A DNA stretch of 43,266 nt, from contig DEBD01000025.1 in NCBI GenBank assembly GCA_002348385.1, positions 22,594-65,859 on the forward strand. Direction: 5' to 3'. The notes under the pieces were generated by a model. The model did not search any database, was not told the DNA's origin, and saw only the letters and a list, made by a program, of their open reading frames with translations. The DNA is from Gammaproteobacteria bacterium UBA2965 (lineage in GTDB: Bacteria > Pseudomonadota > Gammaproteobacteria > Pseudomonadales > Azotimanducaceae). Shown one piece after another: positions 17,122-23,675 of this stretch. The translations under genes and the position numbers were made by a program. Positions within the stretch are counted from its first letter, which is position 1. Every line of letters starts with the position of its first letter.

Positions 17122-18001
17122 TCATCGCGGGCCGGTAGATGGGCAGCGGCTCTTTGTCCTGATAGTACGCGTCCAACTCGTCCGCGCTCCATGGCTCGGC
17201 GTGAAACTCTAAATAGTTCTCCGCCGGATGGCTCCACAGCGCGGTCTTTCGGCCGTTGAAGCTCATGCATTGGCCGTTCAAATGCGCGGCACCGTCGCTG
17301 GCCAGATAGATGATGCCCTGGGCTACCTCGTGTGGCTTGCCGAAACCCATCTCCACGGGTGAGGGGGCATCGGCGCCCTGTTGTTCCGCCTGGGCATTCG
17401 CGCGGTTGAAAACCACCTGGGTCATGTCGGTTTCCGCCACCGGCCAGATGGCGTTGACGCGGATGTTGTAACGGGTGAACTCCATGAAGCAGGTACGCAA
17501 GAGCCCCATGATGCCGGCCTTGGAAGCGGCGTAGTTGCCCTGGCCGAAACCGCCGGAGAGACCCGATGCCGAAATCACTTCGATGATGTGCCCGCCCTGG
17601 GGGTCCTGATCGCGCATGGCGAGTGCGGCGTGTTTGGTGCAGGAGAACACGCCGCGCAGATTCACGGCCATGACCTCGTCCCACTCCTCAACGGTCATCT
17701 TCATGATGGTTTTGTCGCGCACGATGCCCGCGTTGTTCACCATCACGTCGATGCCGCCGTACTGTTCCACGCAGGTGGCCACCAGTGATTCGCACACCGA
17801 CTCGTCCGCCACCGAACCGATCACGGAGGTTGCCGTACCGCCGGCGTCTCGGATGGTTGCCTCGACTTCGGCCACCGCGTCCGGGTTGGTGCCGTTGATG
17901 ATGACGCTGGCACCTTCCTCGGCACAGCCGATGGCGAATCCCCGGCCGAGACCGCGGGACGAACCCGTCACCACGATGCGTTTGCCGTCCAGTCTGCCCA
18001 T
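17111..18001 (-). CDS. short-chain dehydrogenase/reductase (SDR) with C-terminal extension
   Basis: A 296-residue SDR. GSSRGLGRG (residues 13-21) is the cofactor loop, NNAG is present, and YAASK gives the Tyr-x3-Lys catalytic pair. It is about 40 residues longer than classical SDRs; the additional C-terminal part (from about 255) is rich in Trp, Tyr and Glu. It is downstream of the LLM oxidoreductase gene by 55 bases, with a good aaggag site, so both may be co-transcribed. Its 3' end overlaps the convergent GMC gene by 11 bases. Likely role: alcohol/ketone interconversion in the local pathway. Confidence 0.9.
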   Translation of the reverse strand: MGRLDGKRIVVTGSSRGLGRGFAIGCAEEGASVIINGTNPDAVAEVEATIRDAGGTATSVIGSVADESVCESLVATCVEQYGGIDVMVNNAGIVRDKTIMKMTVEEWDEVMAVNLRGVFSCTKHAALAMRDQDPQGGHIIEVISASGLSGGFGQGNYAASKAGIMGLLRTCFMEFTRYNIRVNAIWPVAETDMTQVVFNRANAQAEQQGADAPSPVEMGFGKPHEVAQGIIYLASDGAAHLNGQCMSFNGRKTALWSHPAENYLEFHAEPWSADELDAYYQDKEPLPIYRPAMIKP

Positions 18002-18056
18002 GTCGTTCTCCTTTATAGTGTTCCGTGATCTGCGGTGTTCGGCCAGATGTGGCCGC

Positions 18057-18920
18057 CTAAGCAGCAGCGCTCACCAGGGTTTCCAGCTCGCCCAGGCGCC
18101 GGTCTACTTTCTCCGGCTTCTGTGAGCCCAGATGCAGCACGAGACGGTCTACGCCGAGGTCTGCAAACTCGCGGATGGTGTCGGCGTCGGCGGTGTTAGG
18201 GGTGATCACGATCTCGAAGCCGTCCCGGGTTCTCCCTGCCCTGGCCAGCGCGGCGTCGATGCCTTCAATGACCTGCCGGGTGGCTGTTGGGTCCATGCCG
18301 AATCCGTACCAGCCGCTGCCGAACTCTGCCGCTCGGCGCAATCCTCTCGGGCTATGCCCGCCAACGATGATGGGGATGTGGGGTTTCTGGATGGGCTTGG
18401 GATCCATCTTCACGCCCACGGCGTTCACGTGCTTGCCCTGGTAGTTCACCACGGGCTCGGTCCAGAGCTTCTGCATGAGGGTGAGAAACTCGTCGCACCG
18501 CTCGCCCCGGTCCTCCCAACCGTAGCCGCAGGCGATCACCTCTTCCTTGCACCAGCCTACGCCGATGCCGAAGTCGATACGGCCGCCGGTGAGCCAATCC
18601 AGGGTTGCGAACTCCTTGGCGGTGTAGAGGGGATTGCGTTGGGGCACCAGCGAGATGCCGGTGCCGAAGCGCATGTTCTTGGTGCAGCCGGCCAGCAGGC
18701 CAAACGTCGCCACCGTGTCCAGCAACCCGCCGTTGGCGGGTACCGGAATACGGCCGTCGGCGGAGCCGGGATAGCCGAACTCCATCTCGTCGAAGAGCAC
18801 CACGTGCTCGCCCATCCAGAGCGACTCGAGACCGGCGTCTTCGGCGCGGCGCCCGAAATCGGTGATCATCTTCGCCGTGGCGATGGGCGACATGAAGGTG
18901 GCGAATACTCCGATACGCAT
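18057..18920 (-). CDS. LLM-class (luciferase-like) flavin/F420-dependent oxidoreductase
   Basis: A 287-residue bacterial-luciferase-superfamily protein. Family features include WMGEHVV near the N-terminus, FGTGISLVPQRNPL, RIDFGIGVGWCKEE, and PIIVGGHSPRGLRRAAEFG toward the C-terminal half. Together they look like the TIGR03619-type subgroup, which is annotated as F420-dependent, although the cofactor in proteobacteria may be FMN. It has a ggggag site before the ATG. It is divergent from the P450 gene at 18984, only 63 bases away, so a shared control region is likely. It probably catalyses a hydride transfer or monooxygenation step on the pathway substrate. Confidence 0.88.
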   Translation of the reverse strand: MRIGVFATFMSPIATAKMITDFGRRAEDAGLESLWMGEHVVLFDEMEFGYPGSADGRIPVPANGGLLDTVATFGLLAGCTKNMRFGTGISLVPQRNPLYTAKEFATLDWLTGGRIDFGIGVGWCKEEVIACGYGWEDRGERCDEFLTLMQKLWTEPVVNYQGKHVNAVGVKMDPKPIQKPHIPIIVGGHSPRGLRRAAEFGSGWYGFGMDPTATRQVIEGIDAALARAGRTRDGFEIVITPNTADADTIREFADLGVDRLVLHLGSQKPEKVDRRLGELETLVSAAA

Positions 18921-18983
18921 GCCCTAAAACTCCCCTGCAAAGAACGGTATTCTACGCTGGATCGACTAATCCGGGGGGGAAGC

Positions 18984-20297
18984 ATGAGCCAGACCAACGA
19001 CACGTCCAGCAAGCTCGCATTCAATCTGCTCGAAGACGAAACGCGCGAGTGTCCGTTTCCCTATTTCCAGGCCATACGCAATCGCGAGCAGCCCGTGTAC
19101 TTCATGGAGGAGCTGGGCGCGTATTACGTGAGCCGCTACGAGGACGTGCGCCACATCAAGAAGCACCCGGAGATCTTCAGCAACAACATCTTCGAGATGG
19201 GCGCCGCTCGAGGCGGTGGCAGCCGCAACCTGGCGGAGGAGTACAAGGCGGAGCACGGCTGGCGGCGTGTGTCCACATTGCAGCGCACGGACCCGCCCGT
19301 GCACACCAAGTACCGCAAGCTCATCAATCACGCGTTCACGGTGGCCCGGGTGCGCAAGATGACGGATTACGTCGAGACGGTGGTGAACGACCTCATCGAC
19401 GGTTTCATCGACAAGGGCACATGCGATTTCGTGTGGGAGTTCGCCATACCCCTACCTTGCACCGTGATCGCCGATCAATTGGGCGTACCGAGGGACAAGA
19501 TCTGGCGCCTGAAGGAGTGGTCCGACGCCATGCTGGCGCCCGGTGGAGGGTTCGTGGACCAGGACCAGGCCATCGAATGCGGCAAGCTGGTGGTGGAGGC
19601 GCAGCACTTCTTTGCCGAGGTAATGGGCGCGCGCCGTGAAGAACCGCAAGACGACATCATCACCGACCTGGTGAACGCCACGGTGGTAGACGAGGAGGGG
19701 GGCGACCCCCGGCCTCTGGATATGTACGAGCTGCAGGACCTGCTCGACCAACTCCTTACGGGAGGCAACGAAACCACCACCAATGCCATTGGCTCGGCGC
19801 TCATGTTGTTGCTGCAGCGTCCCGGGCTCATGGAAAAGATGCGTGACGAGCCAAAGCTCCTGCGCAACTTCATTGAAGAGTCCCTGCGTTACGAGACGCC
19901 GGTTCTGCACCTGTGGCGTGCCACCAGCCAGGATACCGAGCTGGGGGGTGTGAAGATCCCGAAAGGCAGTGCCATTGCCGTGGGTTATGCCAGTGCGAAT
20001 CGGGATGAGGGCGTGTTTGACGACTCGGAAGCGTTCGATATCGAGCGCAATAAGGCGGGCGCCCACCTGGCATTTGGTTCGGGGCCTCATCATTGTCCGG
20101 GTGCCGCGCTGGCGCGTCAGGAGATGTTCTCGGCGTTTACCATTCTGTTAAACCGGCTGGAGAACATCCGGACCGCGGATCCGGATGACAAATTTCTCCA
20201 CGTGCCGAGCAGTTTTCTGCGCGGGCTGGAACACCTGCATTTGAAGTTCGATGTGCGCAACCGTGAGCGTTACATGCCGGGCGCGTCCGCGTACTAG
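18984..20297 (+). CDS. cytochrome P450 (bacterial class I)
   Basis: A 437-residue soluble P450. The I-helix oxygen-binding element is GGNETT (residues 260-265), the K-helix ExxR is Glu299-Ser-Leu-Arg302, and the haem loop is FGSGPHHCPGAALARQE with the axial Cys371. Gly-Asn replaces the usual Gly-His/Asp in front of Glu-Thr-Thr. The start at 18984 is set by a ccgggggggaa site and by the beginning of family-like sequence; an in-frame extension back to 18132 lies over the opposite-strand LLM gene and is rejected. The enzyme needs a ferredoxin: the only candidate nearby is at 20366-20560, facing it on the other strand. Substrate unknown. Confidence 0.93.
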   Translation: MSQTNDTSSKLAFNLLEDETRECPFPYFQAIRNREQPVYFMEELGAYYVSRYEDVRHIKKHPEIFSNNIFEMGAARGGGSRNLAEEYKAEHGWRRVSTLQRTDPPVHTKYRKLINHAFTVARVRKMTDYVETVVNDLIDGFIDKGTCDFVWEFAIPLPCTVIADQLGVPRDKIWRLKEWSDAMLAPGGGFVDQDQAIECGKLVVEAQHFFAEVMGARREEPQDDIITDLVNATVVDEEGGDPRPLDMYELQDLLDQLLTGGNETTTNAIGSALMLLLQRPGLMEKMRDEPKLLRNFIEESLRYETPVLHLWRATSQDTELGGVKIPKGSAIAVGYASANRDEGVFDDSEAFDIERNKAGAHLAFGSGPHHCPGAALARQEMFSAFTILLNRLENIRTADPDDKFLHVPSSFLRGLEHLHLKFDVRNRERYMPGASAY

Positions 20298-20307
20298 GTG
20301 GCGGGGC

Positions 20308-20327
20308 GCCGAGAAACGATTCTCGGC
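20308..20327. terminator. hairpin between convergent P450 and ferredoxin genes
   Basis: A perfect 8-bp stem gccgagaa/ttctcggc (20308-20315 with 20320-20327) with loop acga lies eleven bases after the P450 stop and before the ferredoxin stop. There is no clear U-run on either strand, so it is terminator-like rather than a textbook intrinsic terminator. Confidence 0.5.
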
Positions 20328-20365
20328 AGCGCTGGCGCGCGGGTTAAGTCCGGCTCGACGCGACG

Positions 20366-20560
20366 TCAGTCGTCGTCCACCTCGATGGCGGCGCTGGGGC
20401 AGGCGTTAGCCGCGGACTGGGCGTTCACCTGTTCATCCTCGGGTACGATGGCCACCAACACCCGGCCTTTGCCGTCTTCGGCTTCCTCGAAGAGTTCCGG
20501 ATACAGATTGAAGCAGCGCTTCTGCCCCGTGCATTTGTCGGGGTCGATGAAAATTTTCAT
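20366..20560 (-). CDS. small 3Fe-4S-type ferredoxin, P450 partner type
   Basis: A 64-residue acidic ferredoxin. Cysteines are Cys10 and Cys16 (spaced by five) and Cys54 followed by Pro (ANACPSAAI). This is the three-cysteine pattern of [3Fe-4S] or adaptable ferredoxins that feed electrons to bacterial P450s; the position of the fourth cysteine in 4Fe-4S proteins is Gln13 here. It has an excellent aggag ribosome site. It is the last gene of the minus-strand TPP/crotonase operon and lies directly after a P450 remnant on the same strand, which was probably its original partner. It may now serve the intact convergent P450 ending at 20297. Confidence 0.92.
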   Translation of the reverse strand: MKIFIDPDKCTGQKRCFNLYPELFEEAEDGKGRVLVAIVPEDEQVNAQSAANACPSAAIEVDDD

Positions 20561-20586
20561 GTCGCACTCCTGATCTGGGCCCTGAC

Positions 20587-20930
20587 TCAGGGCGCCTTCG
20601 CGATTTCAGAGGCTACCGGATCGGACTGGATCCGCAAGTATTCCATCTGGCGCAAGGCGAGCCCGGCACAAAGTCGTAGCTGTCCTGATCGCGGCCGGCG
20701 GCGGGGGAGTGCGACCTCAGGCATTCCTCGATCAGGGTGCGAATCTTACCCGGCTCGGCCCGCAGCCAGTCTTCCACGCCGGGGTTTGCGATCATGGCGC
20801 ATATGGCCACGGCCAAGCGCTCTTCGTCGATATGAAACAAACCCACGAACCAGCCTTTTTCCGCAAAAAACTGGCTGGGACCAGCCTCATGCCGCCGCTG
20901 ATGATGACTGATTGACTGCTCGTCGGTCAG
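20587..20930 (-). pseudogene. remnant of a cytochrome P450 C-terminal half
   Basis: The minus strand holds an open stretch from about 20930 to 20630. It contains DEERLAVAICAMIANPGVED and LRAEPGKIRTLIEECLRSHSP, which read like the I- to K-helix part of a P450 with its ExxR (EECLR). About 70 residues that should follow are missing. After a frame change near 20660 the sequence reads LCAGLALRQMEYLRI and stops at 20587. This keeps the Cys-x-Gly-x2-Leu-x3-Glu spacing of the P450 haem loop. The N-terminal half is absent; its place is taken by the crotonase gene ending at 20927. The fragment lies 26 bases upstream of the ferredoxin gene. Expression as a short protein (GTG 20846, 77 residues) is possible but it could not bind haem normally. 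Confidence 0.65.
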
Positions 20931-21700
20931 CCCTCCAGGCTTTTGAACTTTGGCTCGCGTTTCTCCACAAACGCCGCGAATGCCTCGGCCACGTCTTCGT
21001 GCCGCATGCGCTCCTGGTGCCGTTTGGTTTCCACGGCCACGTAGTCCGCGAGATCAAGCCGCTCCGCGTCTAGGAAGTTCTGCTTCATGGTGGCCAGGGC
21101 ACCGGGGGATGAGGAGGCCAAGCGCTTGGCTACCGCGCTGATTTCCTCGCGAAAAACTTCATCGTCGAATACGCGGCTTATGAGTCCCATCGCTTGCGCT
21201 TCGTCGGCGTGAAATTTCTCCGGCAGAAAATACAGCTCCCGGGCTTTGGCAGCGCCCACCAGTCGGGACAGGGTCCATGGCCCGCCCATGTCGCCGGCCA
21301 CCGCCACCTTGAGAAAGGCGCTGCTGAAGGTGGCGGGGCGGGTGGCAAAACGCAGGTCGCAGGCCAGCGCCCAGCCCAGGCCGGCACCGGCGCAGGCGCC
21401 GTTGATGGCGGCCACGGTGACCTGGGGCATGTCGTGCAGCAACACGGGCACATTGTAATGGTGAGATTCGGCCGGCACGGCGGTCTCACCGGCCACGCGT
21501 GCCTTGAGGTCTGCACCGGGACAGAAGCCGCGCCCCTCACCGGTGAGCACCACCACGCGCACGTCGCTGCGCCCGGCCACGTCTTGAAGACAGTCATGGG
21601 TCTCCACCAGCATGCCGGTAGTCATGCCGTTCATGCGGTCCGGGCGGTTCAGCGTGAGTGTGCCTATGCCGTCCGCGGCCTCGAAACGAATCGTTTCCAT
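20927..21700 (-). CDS. crotonase (enoyl-CoA hydratase/isomerase) family protein, atypical active site
   Basis: A 257-residue crotonase-fold protein. The CoA/oxyanion-hole elements are present: GFCPGADLK (residues 59-66) and NGACAGAGLGWALACD (100-115). The two glutamates of classical enoyl-CoA hydratases are not: by alignment their positions are Gly109 and Phe129. An acidic residue does occur at the position used by PaaG-type isomerases (Asp137 in GDMGG). It is therefore more likely an isomerase, or an unusual lyase or hydrolase, than a simple hydratase. The start at 21700 has an aggggggaa site; the longer in-frame reading to 21757 is not supported. It lies 34 bases after the second crotonase gene in the same operon. 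Confidence 0.9.
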   Translation of the reverse strand: METIRFEAADGIGTLTLNRPDRMNGMTTGMLVETHDCLQDVAGRSDVRVVVLTGEGRGFCPGADLKARVAGETAVPAESHHYNVPVLLHDMPQVTVAAINGACAGAGLGWALACDLRFATRPATFSSAFLKVAVAGDMGGPWTLSRLVGAAKARELYFLPEKFHADEAQAMGLISRVFDDEVFREEISAVAKRLASSSPGALATMKQNFLDAERLDLADYVAVETKRHQERMRHEDVAEAFAAFVEKREPKFKSLEG

Positions 21701-21734
21701 TGGATTCCCCCCTTTGTGTTGCTGATTGTTGCAG

Positions 21735-22553
21735 CTAGTCGTCGCCCGGGTGGCCACCTAGCCTATCGAAGTTGGGCGCGCGCTTTTCCAGCAGCGCCAG
21801 CGCCCCTTCCCGGGCATCGGGTGCAGCGACGAATGCGTCCTGTACCTGTTCCGCTTCGTGCAGCGCTGCCTCGTAGTCTACGCCCAGGTGGTTGTACACC
21901 AGGGATTTGGTGGCCGCGATGGCTTTGGGGGCGGCGCTGTCGGCCATGCGCCGAACCCAATCCCTGGCTGAATCCAATAGTTCGTCCGGTTCCACCAGTT
22001 TTTCCACCAGACCCATGTCGGCTGCTTCGGCCGCGCCGATGCGGTCGCTCAGCCACAGCAGCTCAAGGGCGCGGCCCGTGCCCACTAGGCGCGGCAGCAG
22101 CCAGCTCGACCCGTGCTCGGCTATCAGGCCGCGCTTAAGAAAAACGGTGGTGAAGCTGGCGGCGGTGGAGGCGATGCGCAGGTCGCTCATCAGCGCCAGC
22201 ACCATGCCGCCCCCCGCGGCGACGCCGTTTACGGCGGCGATGATCGGCTTGGGAACCTGCAGCAGATACGAGAACAGACCGGGCAGCTCATCGGGTGGCC
22301 TGTTCGCGCTGCTGGACACGCCGCTTTCGGTGGTGTCGGCCAGCACCTGGGCATCCAGTCCGGAAGAGAATCCGCGCCCCGCGCCGGTGATCACGATGCC
22401 CACCACGCGTTGGTCGGCAACCGCGTCGTCGATAGCCGCGCGCAGCTCGCCAAGCGTGTGGTAGGTAAATGCGTTTAGTGTTTCGGGGCGATTGAGGGTG
22501 ATCACGCAACAGGGGTCGTCCACCTCCACGCGAATATCGGTATAGCCGCTCAC
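21735..22553 (-). CDS. crotonase (enoyl-CoA hydratase/isomerase) family protein, EHG-type
   Basis: A 272-residue crotonase-fold protein. Oxyanion-hole elements are GFSSGLDAQ (residues 61-69) and NGVAAGGGMVLALMSD (109-124). As in its neighbour, the two hydratase glutamates are replaced (Val118 and Phe138 by alignment). Glu146 in LIAEHGSSW occupies the PaaG-type acid position. The GTG start at 22553 overlaps the VOC gene stop by four bases (GTGA), so translation is coupled. The pair of related but distinct crotonases suggests successive steps on one acyl-CoA. It is likely cytoplasmic. Confidence 0.9.
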   Translation of the reverse strand: MSGYTDIRVEVDDPCCVITLNRPETLNAFTYHTLGELRAAIDDAVADQRVVGIVITGAGRGFSSGLDAQVLADTTESGVSSSANRPPDELPGLFSYLLQVPKPIIAAVNGVAAGGGMVLALMSDLRIASTAASFTTVFLKRGLIAEHGSSWLLPRLVGTGRALELLWLSDRIGAAEAADMGLVEKLVEPDELLDSARDWVRRMADSAAPKAIAATKSLVYNHLGVDYEAALHEAEQVQDAFVAAPDAREGALALLEKRAPNFDRLGGHPGDD

Positions 22554-23323
22554 AGCAGATTAATACGCAGGCCGCAGAGCTGAACCTGGTCGGTGCCGTT
22601 GCTGGGCACGCCGCGGCGCTCGGCGGCAGCCAGAATCGCCGCGCGGTCGGCGGTGGTGACGTCGATGCCGCCGAGCCCTTCCGGGCGTCCGTCGTTGCAG
22701 GGCACGAACCGTAGGGTAGCGTTGTCGAGCTCGATGACGGGGTTGCCTTGCCCATCCTGGGCCACCGGCAGCTCGGCGATCTCGCTCCAGCGCTCGGCAA
22801 CCGCACCCGGATCGTCCGTCTGAATCTCGGCAGCCACGATGCCGGTCACCCGCTCAAGGCACTGTCCCGCCTTCCAATCAGGACCCGCAGGCCACCAGGG
22901 TCCATCTTCATCGTGTGCGTTGGCGCCCAGTTGCTCGTCGATCTCGAAGAAGGAGCCGCCGGTATCCTTCGGATGCAGCTGCATGTTGCGGAAGCCTTCG
23001 TTGTCGAACTGATTCACGAGTCGAATGCCCAACTGCTCTATGCGAGCCCGGCGTGGTGCGTGATTGTCACATTGGGTGATGACCATGTAGCCGCCGTCTC
23101 CGCCGCGGCGTTGCAGGTAGCGGCCGCCCGCCGTGTTCGCTTCGATGGGCGCCACCACCTCCAGGATCTGATTGCCGATGGGTAAGAGGGCGTTTTCCAG
23201 TCCGTAGTGGCCCACCCCGGGATCCCGGTGGCACACCTGGATGGCCAGCACGTCCGCAAGTGCCTCTTCGATGGGCGCAAGCTCGCTAGCGACTGTGGCG
23301 ATCTGCCGTAATCGTAACCACAT
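22550..23323 (-). CDS. VOC/glyoxalase-like domain protein
   Basis: A 257-residue protein of the vicinal-oxygen-chelate superfamily. Two beta-alpha-beta3 units can be followed. Possible metal ligands are His in VCHRD (near residue 30), Glu in QILEVV (near 54), His in QLHPKD and Glu in FFEID (about 115-127). The pattern is like the glyoxalase-like (PF13468-type) branch. It may be an epimerase, lyase, dioxygenase or an acyl-CoA binding protein. The ATG at 23323 is chosen because gaggtaggg precedes it; an upstream in-frame extension to 23422 overlaps the small gene at 23334-23510. Its stop overlaps the crotonase start. Confidence 0.78.
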   Translation of the reverse strand: MWLRLRQIATVASELAPIEEALADVLAIQVCHRDPGVGHYGLENALLPIGNQILEVVAPIEANTAGGRYLQRRGGDGGYMVITQCDNHAPRRARIEQLGIRLVNQFDNEGFRNMQLHPKDTGGSFFEIDEQLGANAHDEDGPWWPAGPDWKAGQCLERVTGIVAAEIQTDDPGAVAERWSEIAELPVAQDGQGNPVIELDNATLRFVPCNDGRPEGLGGIDVTTADRAAILAAAERRGVPSNGTDQVQLCGLRINLL

Positions 23324-23333
23324 AGTCCCTACC

Positions 23334-23510
23334 TCAGCCCGCAGACGGCTGCTTGGACACGCGTGTCTGCAGCGACTCCACCTTGTACTGCCCGGTGTCG
23401 AGGTCCTCCAGTAGCGTCTCACCGGACAGAACCGATTGCTTCCAGCACTGATGGTTGTCTGCTTGCCAGGGTTTAGGCAGCTGCAGTTCGTAGAAGATGC
23501 CGAATTTCAT
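23334..23510 (-). CDS. 58-residue mini-gene with LLM-oxidoreductase-like N-terminus
   Basis: The product begins MKFGIFYELQLPKPW, which is almost exactly the N-terminal strand of long luciferase-like monooxygenases (normally 350 or more residues), but after about residue 18 it departs. The remaining 40 residues (CWKQSVLSGETLLEDLDTG, then VESLQTRVSKQPSAG) match nothing I recognise. The ATG at 23510 overlaps the stop of the upstream small membrane gene (ATGA) and has a gaggaa ribosome site; the VOC start follows the stop by ten bases. The spacing looks like a maintained operon gene, whereas the sequence looks like a deletion product. Either a remnant or a true small protein is possible. Confidence 0.55.
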   Translation of the reverse strand: MKFGIFYELQLPKPWQADNHQCWKQSVLSGETLLEDLDTGQYKVESLQTRVSKQPSAG

Positions 23511-23671
23511 GATGGTTCCTCGTCTGGGTGTTGCGTGGGGTGCGGCGGCGGGTTTGACGGCGGAGTGGGCTTTTCCGCCGAAAATTTCTGAACTGCGCGC
23601 CAGGAGAACACCAATGCCGATATACCTACCAACATGGCAAACCCGGTAACGATATACATGCCGGTGGACAT
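23507..23671 (-). CDS. 54-residue single-pass membrane protein with proline-rich tail
   Basis: A short N-terminus (MSTGM) is followed by one hydrophobic segment (about residues 6-25, YIVTGFAMLVGISALVF), then a basic patch (WRAVQKF) and a Pro/His/Glu-rich tail ending HPDEEPS. By the positive-inside rule the tail is cytoplasmic. The ATG at 23671 comes four bases after the TPP-enzyme stop, with agga upstream; the stop overlaps the next gene's ATG by four bases. The in-frame reading further upstream lies over the TPP gene and is rejected. It could anchor a pathway enzyme at the membrane. I do not recognise the family. Confidence 0.6.
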   Translation of the reverse strand: MSTGMYIVTGFAMLVGISALVFSWRAVQKFSAEKPTPPSNPPPHPTQHPDEEPS

Positions 23672-23675
23672 ACGC

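Noticed and set aside
18132..18983. In-frame N-terminal extension of the P450 frame (about 284 extra residues)
   Set aside because: It lies entirely over the opposite-strand LLM oxidoreductase gene, has no P450-like sequence, and the ATG at 18984 has a good ribosome site.
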